From Septoria linicola (lineage: Eukaryota; Ascomycota; Dothideomycetes; Mycosphaerellales; Mycosphaerellaceae): a DNA stretch of 64,000 bases. The position numbers and the translations under genes were made by a program. Positions 43,241 to 55,121 of this stretch are shown here, piece after piece (within the stretch, counting starts at the first letter, position 1; every line of letters begins with the position of its first letter). The DNA lies in contig CP099419.1 in the NCBI GenBank assembly GCA_024114885.1, positions 992,001 through 1,056,000 of the forward strand, given 5' to 3'. The notes below the pieces were generated by a model that was not told where the DNA came from, ran no database searches, and saw only the letters and a program-made list of their open reading frames with translations.

Positions 43241-44360
43241 TCTGCCGATGACAACCCGTGTCGCTAGCTCGAGCTCTGCCTTTCTGCCGCTTTGATATTG
43301 TTCGCAACACGACGAAGGAGCATTCGCAAAAGTTGAGAGCGGTCTAAGGAGTTATACATCCTGCCCCGCGCCTTGTTTCCAAGGGCGCCGAGCTCGCCAT
43401 GCTCGTTCCGCGCCAGCATGGCCTATCACGAAATCAGATAAGCGTATCGCCCGGCTGTGCCTGCCCTATCGAGTAGTACTTCTTCCTACACCGAAGACTC
43501 CGATCAAGGGCTCCAAAGACTCCGCCGAGAGAGGCGTTTTAGAAGTGTTGTGCCAATTACAAGATCCAGGGGATGATCGCTAGCCAGACGTCCGGCAGTC
43601 GAAAAGGTCATGAAGCCGGGCCATGTATAGAAAGCGTGAGTCCTCTCCTTGTGGGTAGACCACAGCACTTCATATTCGAGTGGCTCTCCTACTGTGTTTG
43701 TGCGCCTCTCGAGGTCTGTGAGTATCTGCGATGAATGGTGCCTCTTGACGATGCGTGGGCGATATCTAAATTTTGATGGCGATGTGGTTTGCGTTGACCT
43801 GCTGAGACAAAACAAGAACATCGGAAATGTGGACGACCGAGCCCGATGCCTTCTCCTGCATCTTCAACGCAGCACCTCTAAAGCGCTGAAACGTGCACTA
43901 TACAATTATCTCTAGTAATAATCTGCTTGAATCTGATAGACGTCAGTTCCGAATTGTCTAATTGCTGTGAGCAACATTTGCATAACTGCAAGAGCCTCCG
44001 GCACTACGACGAACCATTCCTCAGCAACCCCGAACAGCAAGGCCTCGAACGCTAGCAAAAGGGATTACAATCTACCGACCAGCGCAGGCATTTACAAGAC
44101 TGCTATCAAGTCAGGAATGCATACGTCAGCCTCGATACCGTACTGATGGAAGAAGCTTGAATGCCTTGAGCAAAGCTTACGCGGCCAAGCTCTGTGCCAC
44201 GCGAGGGCCGTTTTATAGCATTCACTGGGGTTTCTTAAGGACTATCGACACATCCCTGAGCATTCTGGAGCATCTGAAAAGTATCAAGATCCCACGTCTT
44301 GCACATCTCGCATGTGGACAAGACTGTAGCAGCAGCAAGAATCTTGAAGTCTTCAGCACC
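43241..44360. other. Intergenic, with a weak minus-strand frame
   Basis: The minus frame 43504-43821 (105 codons, MFLFCLSRST...) contains a protein-like stretch, PLEYEVLWSTHKERTHAFYT, but no family I know, and no homology test was possible. The rest is promoter of the amidase (minus) and of the LicD gene (plus). Confidence 0.3.
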
Positions 44361-45224
44361 ATGCATCTGCCCTTTGAGTTGATCATGATTTTCTTTCTAC
44401 ACCTCAATCGATGCATGGCAGCTCCGACCCTCGCTGGACGAGACGCGGACTTTGAGAGTGTCCGCACACGACTGGACAAGTCGTTCGTCGATGCTGAGCC
44501 AGATCATCCAAATAAGTACTTCCACGAGAGCACTTTTCACCAGCACTACGATGGCCGATTTGCAGATCAACCACTAAAGTACGATGAAAAGCAAGAATCG
44601 CTCGCTGCTTTGATCCGCACTTATCTGTCCACGATGCGTGACATTGGAGTGGAAACTTGGCTCATGCATGGCACGTTACTAGGCTGGTACTGGAATCGCA
44701 AGAATATGCCCTGGGACTCTGATCTGGACGTCATGGTCGCAGAGAGCTCAATTTACTTCCTCGCGAGCTACTACAACATGACGATCCATCACTTCCGGAC
44801 CCGTGGAAGCAAAATAGGTCGCAAATATCTTCTTGAGATCAATTCGCACTTCCAAGAGAGCGAGCTTGACAAGGAGAATCGTATAGATGCGAGATGGATC
44901 GATACTGACAATGGCTTATTCATCGACATCACAACATTACGAAGCAACCGGACTGCAGTTGCACTCGGCAACAGTGATGCTATGATGGTCAAGGATAATC
45001 ATCACTACACATTTGACGACATCTACCCCCTGCGAGAGAGCGAGTTTGAAGGAACGCCGGTGCTTCTGCCTTTTGCATATGCGGATGTTTTGATCGAGGA
45101 ATATGGCGATCATGCATTGTCTGATGTCTATCACGACAATCATCATTTCGATGTGGAGAAGGATGCTTGGGTGCCCCAGAAAATGGTGGTTTTGAGTTCT
45201 GGGTATGATGAGCAAAAGACTTGA
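44361..45224 (+). CDS. Secreted LicD-domain protein (predicted phosphotransferase)
   Basis: The open frame starts at 44157, but the ATG at 44361 gives a clean signal peptide (MHLPFELIMIFFLHLNRC) and a 287-residue protein, so I prefer it. The LicD domain covers about residues 75-240, with ETWLMHGTLLGWYWNRKNMP followed by WDSDLDVMV. This is the nucleotidyltransferase-like GxLLG...PWDxDxD signature. In fungi, such domains occur in Mnn4-like proteins that regulate or perform mannosyl phosphorylation of glycans; bacterial LicD adds phosphocholine. DNGLFIDITTL and FAYADVLIEEYG are further family blocks. It probably acts in the secretory pathway. No transmembrane anchor apart from the signal peptide. 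Confidence 0.82.
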   Translation: MHLPFELIMIFFLHLNRCMAAPTLAGRDADFESVRTRLDKSFVDAEPDHPNKYFHESTFHQHYDGRFADQPLKYDEKQESLAALIRTYLSTMRDIGVETWLMHGTLLGWYWNRKNMPWDSDLDVMVAESSIYFLASYYNMTIHHFRTRGSKIGRKYLLEINSHFQESELDKENRIDARWIDTDNGLFIDITTLRSNRTAVALGNSDAMMVKDNHHYTFDDIYPLRESEFEGTPVLLPFAYADVLIEEYGDHALSDVYHDNHHFDVEKDAWVPQKMVVLSSGYDEQKT

Positions 45225-45377
45225 GCTTGACGCTGCAACACAACACGACAAATATTACATGACAGACTTCTAGCATGTACAACCAGTACTGGACCGACGT
45301 CCATACGATGCCAGATGGAAGCGATCATCAATTTGGTTCAACTGTGCTTTGTCATCAATCTGATACAAGACCTCGTT

Positions 45378-45455
45378 GCCGGGGTAGCTCAATCGGTAGA
45401 GCGTGTGGCTCTTATTACAAGATCAACCTCAAGGTCGTGGGTTGTGAGTACTGCA
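45378..45455 (+). tRNA. tRNA-Lys(CUU)-like remnant with broken T-arm
   Basis: The 5' part is an excellent tRNA: acceptor strand GCCGGGG, box A (TAGCTCAATCGG) and D-stem GCTC/GAGC. An anticodon loop CTCTTA with CTT at 45411-45413 follows, then a short intron-like insert. The 3' anticodon strand (CCTCA) has one mismatch. From there it fails: the T-loop reads GGGTTGTGAG instead of GGTTCGA, and the 3' acceptor strand complementary to GCCGGGG is absent. It is therefore a pseudo-tRNA, or the head of a tRNA-derived element, rather than a working tRNA. The 3' limit is approximate. Confidence 0.45.
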
Positions 45456-45459
45456 CTAC

Positions 45460-47017
45460 GTTTGTTTACACGTACAATTACTGATGATTGGCAGCGAGCC
45501 CCACCTTCGGCTATTCCTATACAAAGCATTCAGACCTCTCTTTTTGTTGTTTGAGATGGAGGGGAAGGTGTGGCGGTGGTGGAGAGAGACTCAGACTTAA
45601 TGCTTGGCAAAACTTTTTTTGAACAGTCACAATCGAAGCATATACAACTCTGATCCTTTGCCAGAAGTATCTGCTTGCTTGTTGTTCGTTGTTAAAAGGC
45701 CCTTGTGTTGACACTTTGCGCAGCGTAAATTTACCAAGTGAAGTCAAATGCCAAGACCCCGCGTCGCTGTGGCAGACTGCGCTCGTCCTGACAGCTTATT
45801 TTCGCTCACAACAATCAACACAATACTGGTAAGCAATAGCGCGCCACTGCAATGTGCTCGCTGTGCATTATATTGAGGATCTGCCAAACGGGGAACGGAA
45901 ATGGAAGAGTGACTCCTCCAACCGGTAACAGGCCTCATGTGGCAGCGAAAAGAGCTCAGAATGTTAACAACAAATGATCCACTGCTGACAGCGACCACGT
46001 TGTCCATTGCAATGCGACTGTCTTGGCCGCAGAGCTTCGGACAGAGGCTGACAACGTCGGCTCGACGTCCTGCGCCATGCGACCAAGACAGATTCGCTAT
46101 TAGGTCGAACCTTAAGCATCATCAATGTCGCCGTTGCGATTCACCATTCACTGACGTCCATCTAGCACCTCACGCTATTTCTCCACAAAGTCTCATCTCT
46201 TCTCATTATTCTGCTTCTGCAGTCGCGCTTTCCCCGCAGAACGCACATACGCTTACACAGTCCCTTTGCCAACCATATCCAGGAGTCTACTAGCACAACC
46301 TCTGTAGCAGGAGAGCAGAGAATGATAGGATAGAAGCCAGAAGTTGTGGTATTTGAATATCACTTACAACTCTCCTGGAACACCTGAAGAGCAATGCAAG
46401 CCTCGCCGGACGAGTCTGTTGTGTATTATGTGCAGAGGATCTACAAGCATGAGTGACGAATGCTGAGCAAAGGTATTAAGGAGGGAGCCTAAGGAAGGCA
46501 GATACTCAAAAGTGCCAAGACTCTGGTCATGATTGCTGGCACAGATGCTTCCCTACCAGAATTCAAGCATGTTTCACAGAAGGCACTGGACAACTCCCTT
46601 GAGAAGCTCGGCACAAGCTGCAATGACTCTGCATGTATCTCCCGATCATGTAGCAGCAGAAAGTACGGCTCCGTATGCCGCATGGCGGCAAGGAGCTCCG
46701 CTTCAATGTGCCTTGAACAAGGAAACATCTGCTGGGTGAGGACGCAAAGGAGGGTGTGTTTGTTCGCCAATATCGCCAAGTGCCCAAGTCGTGGGGCACT
46801 GATCATCTGGGCCTGACTTTCTCATTCAGAGGATGACTGGCTTGAAGCGCCAGCTATGGACAGTGCCGGACATGCCTCACACCATTAAGCACTTATCGTA
46901 ACGAACGTGGCGCTTGTTCGGCTCGTTGGCAACGGTGGCCCGTGGCCAGGCATTGCGAACAGACATCGCTCAGTGGACGAAATCCGACAGCAGGCATCGC
47001 ATCCGAACTGAGGCTCT
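45460..47017. other. Intergenic, 1.6 kb
   Basis: Frames on both strands overlap and have no motif. Composition is normal. I see no gene or repeat I can defend. Confidence 0.4.
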
Positions 47018-48254
47018 TCATACAGGCGGCAGTGTCCAAGCTCTGGCGTCAGGCGGCCCATACAATCTAGCACGCCGCCTACGCCAATTGTTGCCAGCGG
47101 CAGATCCAAAAGCCTTTCCCTTCGATTTCATATACTTTATAGGCTTTGCTGTGGGAGACGCTAGCCATATCATATCGTGCGGCTTCGCGACACCCATAGA
47201 AGGAAAATGCGGCGCACCTCGAGCGTAGAAGCGAAGGTGCGCTGCGCCCTCCCAGAGATTGTTGAGATATACCTGCTCCAGATGTTCTGGTCCTGATGTG
47301 CTGGACAGGAACTGCAAAATGGGCTCGAAAGTGCCCCCGCTGAGGTGTATCTCCTCCAGTGACAGGCTCTCTAGGTGCGACACGCTTCGAAGAAAGGTGA
47401 TTACATCGACTCCAGTGGTGTAGACGCCCCTCAGACTACATCTCAACAAGTATTGTAGGGCAGCTTGGCCTGTGCTGTTATCGACAAACTGGCCGAGGAT
47501 TGAGGCATTGCGACTATTCTGCTGGTCTGGGGCCCCATGTGCACCAAGATTACACCACCGTATCTCCAAGTCTGTGAGAGACGGACAACAGGCGACCATG
47601 CTGGACAAAGCCAACCCAGGATGCTGTTCTGGTAAGAGCTCTCCATGACATTGCGTCGCCAGAGTGTCGGACATCCCAATGCTAAGATGAGTGAGCGTCC
47701 GCAGAGAATGCTTGAGAGATCTTTCGAGGCTTGCCATCGTATCTGTTAGGACATTGCATGCCAAAGCACACCGGACGCTGTCGGAGCCAAAGATGTCCAG
47801 GCGGAGGAGCGGCATGTCACTTGTGATGAGTGACCGCATAGCGATAGCGATACAACTGCGCTGCCGCGTTCCAGGTGACATCGACATGGCGTATGCGGCC
47901 GCTGTTTCCCATGTCGTTAATGCGAGGCTGTACGTCGAGCGTTAGTGCATTTAGTCTTCCATACGGTCTATGGCGCCGGAGATTGGTGAATGCTTTGATC
48001 AGTTGAGCTTCGCTTTCCTCCTCGCGTGCGATGACAAGCAGACCACTCGGGGTCGTCGTTCCTGGCTCAACCATGCCAATGACAGTTAAGCGTTCCATCA
48101 GACAACCTGTCCAGCCTTTTCCAGTCTTTGAGACCAGCATTTGCATCTGGTCGGTACACGTCCACAACACACTCTGATCGAGAAAGTCGGACTTTACAAT
48201 CCCGTAAGTTGCTTTGGCTGAGATGCTTCGAGAGACAAGTCGCATACTACACAT
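47018..48254 (-). pseudogene. Frameshifted F-box/LRR-like protein gene
   Basis: Two overlapping minus-strand frames together read as one leucine-rich protein of the kind found in large fungal F-box-like families. The upstream frame (48254 to about 47846) contains ATYGIVKSDFLDQSVL and GRLNALTLDVQPRINDM. The downstream frame (about 47845 to 47018) contains LRTLTHLSIGMSDT, SVSHLESLSLEEIHLSGGTF and ends in NNWRRRRARLYGPP. The switch falls in a short tandem repeat of TATCGC, where one extra base is enough to explain it: the span of 1237 bp is 3n+1. No intron fits there. No F-box helix is visible at the N-terminus, so the gene may also lack its start. A sequencing error in the repeat is possible. 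Confidence 0.6.
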
Positions 48255-48795
48255 GGCCGAAAAGTCCAGAATAGACGATCAATTCCATGACCTCGGCGGA
48301 TACATCTTCGAAGCCCGCCATCAGCTGTGTCGTAAGTGGGTCGTGTTATGAGAGCTGTTGGGGCCGTTGGTGGGCCGATCGTGATAGACAAGTAAGGCGG
48401 ACGCCTTGAGGTACCCCATGCACAACGTCACTGAGTTGGGTGAGTCGTGACTCTGAGTCAAACAATCGGATGAAGTCAAATACCCTGCTGGTGTAAGTTG
48501 GAGAGAAAAACATAGGTTGACGCGTGGCGACCGGCGCTAGGGCTGGCGCTAGGAGAGGTCAGGCAACATACAACCGTGGCTGCGCATGCGACCTGCATCG
48601 ACCTGTATACCCATCGGTACTGTACACTGGGCGTGCAATCGTGTTGCTCCTGGCTATGAGGGTGGTCTGTCACTGTTTTTGTTCGACCCGAACGGATGTG
48701 GTGTAGATCAGATAGATTGGCGAGTTGCCCCCGAGCCGCGAAAATCAAGGAGTCATCTCAAGGCCTCGAACCACTTAGAGATAGCACATCGAGAA
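48255..48795. other. Intergenic
   Basis: Between the F-box-like pseudogene and the 2EXR gene. No gene seen; a missing 5' exon of the pseudogene could lie here. Confidence 0.4.
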
Positions 48796-49449
48796 TCACC
48801 TTGGCCCCTGCATCCTCTCCCTCTCCCTCATCGTCCTCTCCACCACCACCTCCCAATCCCTCCCCATAACCTCCCCCAACCCCCTCACCCTCGCACTCTC
48901 CGCCAACCACTCATAATAATTCCCTCCCAGCGCCGGATGCGAAAATCTCGTTCCACTCACAGCACACCACTTCACTTGCTCCCTCCTGAACCCAATCTCA
49001 GCCAAAGCTTCCGCCAGATCAATCCATCCGCCTTGCACTGCGAATCCAACACTCTGAGATAAAGAGGAGGGCATATTTTCCATGGAGGAGAGGTGGTATG
49101 TTATCTTTAGGAGCGGGATGGAGTGGATGTGGCGGTGGACGACATTTGGATCGTTGGGATGGGAAGGAGGTTGTTCATTATTGTTGTAATGAGATGACTG
49201 GAGTTTTTGAGAAATGGTATAGGATTGGTCGCGGGGGATGGGGAGGTGGAATGTATTGAGGGAGTAGAAGAGATTCAGAGTTTCTTGGCGGATGCGGCGG
49301 CATGTGCGTGTTAATGCTGGTTGTTTTGCTAGGATGTTGGGTTCTGGAGTGCCGTATCGGGGTTGTTCTTCGTCTTGGAATTGGAGGGCGAATTCGTAGA
49401 TGTGGTTTCGGAGTTCTGGGGAGAGGCGGAGGAGTGGTGATGCTTCCAT
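48796..49449 (-). CDS. 2EXR/F-box-like fungal protein
   Basis: Intronless, 217 residues. It opens with SPLLRLSPELRNHIYEFAL, the signature of the fungal 2EXR/F-box-like family, then continues with LTRTCRRIRQETLNLFYSLN, the matching second block. The C-terminal half is less conserved and highly charged (VVVERTMRERERM). Members of this family are numerous and fast evolving in dothideomycetes and often lie in accessory regions. Function is unknown; some are thought to bind Skp1. The ATG at 49449 is directly before the conserved motif. The coding strand between 48800 and 48900 is unusually rich in G on the sense side. Confidence 0.7.
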   Translation of the reverse strand: MEASPLLRLSPELRNHIYEFALQFQDEEQPRYGTPEPNILAKQPALTRTCRRIRQETLNLFYSLNTFHLPIPRDQSYTISQKLQSSHYNNNEQPPSHPNDPNVVHRHIHSIPLLKITYHLSSMENMPSSLSQSVGFAVQGGWIDLAEALAEIGFRREQVKWCAVSGTRFSHPALGGNYYEWLAESARVRGLGEVMGRDWEVVVERTMRERERMQGPR

Positions 49450-49879
49450 GGTTCTTTTCGCTTAGTAGAACTTGTCGTGTGTGTCTATTCTCTGCTTGTG
49501 GACCGGGATTTGATTGATCGGTGGTATGGTTGTTGCGCTGCGAGAGAAAGCAGATTGAGTTTCGGCATGATATCAATCCACGTCCTCCCGCTTCTCCGCT
49601 AGTTAGCTTGAATAGGCATGATGTTGTATAGATGCCGAAAAGGAACGAACTGACAGACTGCTGTTTGTGCACGACCTAGTCGCCCTGTGCTTTCAGCTGT
49701 TCGATTCATCCTATCCGGTGCATCAAGTTTCTATGAACCAGCACGTTCTTGGATCGCCAGGGGTTTCTCCATTCAGATCTCGTGAGATAGTAATCCGCCT
49801 GAAGTGCCTATTATCTACATCACTTGCATTCGAGATCAGACATCGCCTGACTTATTGCCACGATTTCATTGGCCCTTAT
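49450..49879. other. Intergenic
   Basis: About 430 bp between the 2EXR gene start and the 3' end of the SET gene. Nothing recognisable. Confidence 0.45.
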
Positions 49880-51240
49880 TCAAGAAATGTAGAGCTGAGC
49901 ACGATTATCGATCTTGCTGTCAATAGCATCATCTGCCCTCAGCCTATTCAAAGTACTTGTGCATATCTCCCGCAAACGTGCGATGGTAGCATCGAAGCAT
50001 TGATTGTTGCGGCGCACCACCGGGTCTGTGCGAAGCCTTGCTTTCTCACAGGGTGAAGCGACTTCGAACGCGACTCTCGCAACAAGATCTCGGTGGAACA
50101 GCTGGAATGGCGCATCCATGGAAGGGAAGCCTTCTCGGTGGGAGCACAGCCGAATGGAAACAGCTTTCTGCGCTTGATTGGCGCTTGTTTCGTATGGGTT
50201 TCCGAAATACACCTGGGACGAATGGAAGGCTGGATACTGTGCGTCGGATATCGGAAGTGGTACCTCGATACAATCAGGGGTTTGCATCGCGAAGCCGTAT
50301 TCCACCAGGGCTGAGTCAAGAAGATCAGCTGAGGTATGCAATGTGCTACATGATTTTGCGCCTACCTTGGCGGTTGGGGAAATGCGTCATATCGGTCTCG
50401 TCGACCGAATAAGAGAATCGAATCTCCTGTCCTGGTTCTAAAGATCCGTCCAACGTCAAGGTGAAAGACGATTTGCGAGGAGTGTATGTCGCAATCGCCC
50501 TGTTGTCGCAGTTGCGGAACTCGAGTACTGGGAACAGTATAAGGTCCATGTTGTCCAGAGGGCCTATTGGATCGACCAGATACTGATAGTCCACATTGAT
50601 GTCGTTTATGGCTTTGGCAAGAGTAGAGCTATAGAATGAGCGACATTCCAGGACTGTTCGCGCCCAGAGATACTGCTCCCTAAAAGCTACTCGTCAGCGA
50701 CGTGTACATCATCGGGCAGACACCGTACTTGCATTGTGTAGGTACTGACGTCCCACCCGAATGACCGGAGCATGCTGATGCCGGTCGTCCATTCTTCCTC
50801 TCGCTGTCCGCGAAGCTCGTTGAACTCAGTCTCTATGGATGTACCCTTGGCTTTTGCCATGGTGATGTCGTCCGCAACCGTGAGATTCTCCGGATGATGT
50901 CCATGACCGTATCTCGGCGCAGTACGAAGGTACCTGTGCGCTTGTTAGCTCGAGCGGCGGGTGACTTTGACCTGCGCGTATCAACGTACTGATACCAGAA
51001 ACTGCTACTGCCTAGAGAGTCTTGTTGCATCAAGAAGAATGCTGTAACGCAGAGCGGCGGGAGAGCGTGGACGAATTCAGCTGGAAAGTTCGGCGAATGA
51101 CTTCTGAATGTATTGATGGATGACAACCACCCCAACACCAACCCCCTGGGCAGGCATGAGAGCAGTCGCCATGGAACAAGACCTGTTCGGAGAGTGATAG
51201 TCTTGTAATGCGTGTGTTGACCGGCAGTAACGAGCTCAAA
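49880..51240 (-). CDS. SET-domain (Rubisco-LSMT type) protein, 5' end missing
   Basis: Four exon pieces: 51240-50990, 50933-50729, 50672-50366 and 50310-49880, with introns of 56, 56 and 55 bp. Together they read like a fungal SETD3/SETD4-type lysine methyltransferase. Visible parts are FPAEFVHALPPLCVTAFFLM, SFWYQYLRTAP, the linker YLWARTVLECRSF, the SET core VDYQYLVDPIGPLDNMD, GQEIRFSYS, and ALVEYGFAMQTPDCIEVPL. The first piece has no ATG and stays open up to 51240, where the AT-rich block begins. The N-terminal half of the SET fold (GxG strand) is therefore missing. The usual SYG-x-HSND motif is also degraded (FSYSVDE...NRQ). Probably a truncated, possibly inactive gene. Confidence 0.6.
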
Positions 51241-54200
51241 CTAGTAGTCCTAAGACTAAGAGCCTATACTAGGACTATAGGACATTGAATTAATCAAGTA
51301 GAGTAAACATTACTATCTTAGAAACGAGCTGCTACCTTGCTTTTATACTAAAAGTGCTAAGTACGGTATATAGATAGGCCTTTACCTTACTAATCCTCTC
51401 TTCCTTAGTATCTAACTAGATACCTAACTATCTATAAAGCCTTCTTAGAATTACTTAAAACTAGCTAGTTTTCCTATTAAAGTCTATTAAACTTTTAATT
51501 AGAGGCTTATTAAATAGTTGCCTTTTCTAACGATAACTACTAAAAACATCTTCTTAGATCTAATTATTATTCGCTAGACGCTACTCTTCTACTATATCCT
51601 TAGAGATCTCTTTAGAGATAGCTTCTCTCTTCTTCGATACTAATACTTCTAAGTTACTATCTACGCTTATAAAGCTAGCTTCGCTAAATATATACTTCTT
51701 AATATCTATAGCTATAGCGTAGGTAGTATCGAATTAAGCTTCTACTATAGCCTACTATTTAGCTATATAGACCTTAAACTTCTTCTTACTTATACTAAAG
51801 AGCTTCTTTATCTCTATACTTACTACCTAATCCGTCTATAGAACTCGGCCTACTAAGGTATTAGAAATCGGGCCTAGGCTAGTTAGAAGTACCTTAGTAG
51901 TAAAAGGTTTTATCGCTCGTATAAAATATATAGTACTAGAAGCTATAAAGGGTATCCGCTCGCGATAGAGATATACGCTATAGATCGTAGGAACGTTAAC
52001 GTAATTACTATTAGGTAGCTTATCTAATATACGACTATTAGGATAGGTTAAAAACACTATTAGAATTATACGATACTCTTCGTCTATACGAGTATACTAC
52101 TAAGGAATATAGAGGTACGAAATAACTAGCGAGCTCGTATTAGTATAAGAATTCTTCTAACTAAGCTTAAGATTAGCTTTTATTTTATTAGTAATTACTA
52201 GAGGTATAGTCTCGATAAAGCCTATACTATAGCTTTACTTATTAGAGATAATACGCTTTACTAGCTACTTCGCTTCCTTAGGGTTAAAGAGCTCGTTACT
52301 AGCTACGTTAGAGGTTAGTAAAAGTCGTCCTCTATCGCTAGTATCGTCTAGAGAGATCGTAAATTAAACCTAATTAAGGCCTTTCTTCTTAAGTAGTATA
52401 TTCTCGTTTAAGGCGATATATTAGAAGCTATTAAGATAGTTAGAACTAGCCTTATCGTCGAAGATATAAAAGGTAGTAGATAGGTAGGCTACGTATTTAA
52501 TAGTCGTATATAGAGTAGTAACTAGCTAATATAGCTATAGTAGAGGATACTAGTAAAGAAGCTATTAGAATAGTAAGTATTATATACTACGAGACTAACT
52601 ATACTAACTAATAGCTATATTATACTATCGATATACTATAAACTTATACTATATAGCTTTAAGTAAAGAGTCTAGGATCTAAAATAGGCCTCTAGTAGAA
52701 GAAGAAGAAAAGAGGAAGCTATAGTCGATCTAGGTACTCTTATTACTATCGTAGTCTAAGAGCTCTTAAGCCTTCTAACGGACGTTAGAAGTAACTTTCA
52801 AGTCTACTTCGGTCGTAGAGAACTAAAAGGGTCCGAGGTAGCTTCTACCTACTTTATATATTAGAGCGTTAATATCGTCCTCGAGTTCCTAAGTATTAGT
52901 ACTCTTCTTACTACGACGAGTATATCCTATAGGCTTAGAGAAGAAAGTATTCGCTTCTAGCTTAAACTATATCTAGTTTTAAGTATTCTAGGCGATAAGA
53001 GCTTAGAGATTAGCTATACTACCTATCTAAATAATACGCTAGTAGAGGGTATATATTACGTTAGCTGTCTTTAGTAGCTTTAAACCTATAGTATTACCTA
53101 TCTTAGCTATATATTCTTTATAAAGAGGCTAGCTAAGGTATAGAAGAATATTAATTAAAACGTAGCTCTTAGCTACTTTCTTCTTCTCCTAGATATTATC
53201 GATCTCTTTAAGAGTACTACTAACGATTATATAGTAATAGACTTTAGAGGTAATACTATCCTTTATATAAGCCTAGTAATATAGATTAGGCTCCGAGTCG
53301 CTCTCTAGCTTAATTCTACTATTATCTTCTAGTACGATTAGCGATAGGCGTTATAGATCTAGTAGTAGCTCTATCGTAAGTAAAACTTAGTCTTATATAG
53401 GATCGCTATTATCTAAAGTACTTAGTATAAAAGAAGTTTCGATCGAGTTAATAATAGTTTCTCTAGTACGAATTCTAGTAAGCCTTCTACTCTTATAAAG
53501 GATAGGCGTAGGCTTCTTCGTAGAGCTTAGCGTTAACTTCTCTAACTAAGCTTTTAGCCTCTATATAGTACTAGGCGATATAGTATCTCTAAGGCGAGGC
53601 TCTAGAGTCGTAAGTAAACTATCTTCTTTTTCTCTTTCTTAATTAGAGTTTTAAGTAAGACTAGATAAGGATAGGCTCTTAGGCGTAGAAGAAAAGAGAC
53701 GTCTATTAGGTCTTAGGTTTCTAAGAGAAGGTAATAGTCTATAGGATATCGAGAGCTATCTCTCTACTACTAGGAATACGTAAGTTAGTTCTTTAAAGAT
53801 CTCTCTTTTACGCTCTCTCTTAGTAAGCTTAACTATAAATCTATACTAATTAAGCTTATAGCTCGCCTCTAGGCGCGCTTCTCTTATCTTATAGCTAAAT
53901 ACGTCGACTTACGAGAGCTCTACCTTAAACTTATTCTAGTAGCGTTACCTATCTAAGTTCGTATTAATAAAGCCTAAGCTCTACGAGCTAGGAGTCTTCT
54001 TACTTCTCTATAGCTAAAAATACTAGCTACGAGAGAATATATTCGCTACCTACTAATAGAAACGATCTTACTTTTACTATACTAAGAAAATCTAGTCTTT
54101 AGGCTCGCTCTCTTTAAAGATACCTTTATACTTATTTAACTATTAACGAAGGTTTCTAAGTATCTCTTTATTATATAAGACTTAGTTAAGGAAGAGGAAG

Positions 54201-55096
54201 TTCTACTCGTACCTAAACTCTATACGTAGCTACTACTAGATTAAGTTTCTCTTTTTTACTAAGTCTCGGCCTTCTTAGCGTATCTTCTTTATATTATCGC
54301 GCTTTACGCTCTACGCGTTAAGGTACTTTAGTAAAATCTTAGCTAAGAGGCGTTTAAAGAAGTTAAATATACTAATCTTTATTCTATCGTTTACTTCCTC
54401 GACTTACTTAAGTACTAAGTCGATACTCTCCTTCTATTCTTATAGCGTTTCTAGTAATAGAATAGCTTCGGTAGCGTTATTAAGGTTTATTATACTAGTA
54501 AGAGATCTACTTAAGGCCTAGAAACTAATAAGAGAGCCTTCGCGATTAGTACGAGCGAGCGCTATACCTTATATAGAACTTAAAGAAGCTATTTTTCGTC
54601 TCTTCTTTAAAGAATCTTATCTAGATAGTTCTTATATTAGACTTCGAATAGGCGAGGTAGAAGGCGAAAGCGCTAGTCTTAATAAGCGTTTAGGCGTTAA
54701 AGAACGCTAGAAAGGGGAAGTCTTATTCTTTATACGCGATAGAGAAAAAGAACGTCTTTAATTAGTCGTATTAGTAGCTTAGAGCGATATAAAGCACGTA
54801 ACTAGTAATAAGTAACTTAAATAGCGAGGAAGGTCGAGCGCGTAACTAGTTATAGAGTTTTCTATTATATTAGTTACTACTTACGTATATAAATAGCTAT
54901 ATAGCGTTACTAGGTAGTAACGAAAGATAAGAATCGAACTTAATAGAAGTAAGGCTCTATAGTAACTAATTAATAGTTAATAAGGAAGAAGAGATCGTTT
55001 AGAGCGTAAAAGTAGTCTAATTATATACCTTATCGTAGTAGCGTAACTACTATTAGGATTAGAGGTCTATATATAAGGCTTAGTTACGTAAGGTTT

Positions 55097-55121
55097 TAGT
55101 TATTATTTAAAAAGATAACTA
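55097..55121. repeat. 25-bp near-palindrome, copy A
   Basis: Starts TAGTTATTATTTAAA and ends AGATAACTA; GTTAT and ATAAC arms flank an ATTTAAA core. Identical to copy C at 63350-63374. Confidence 0.55.
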
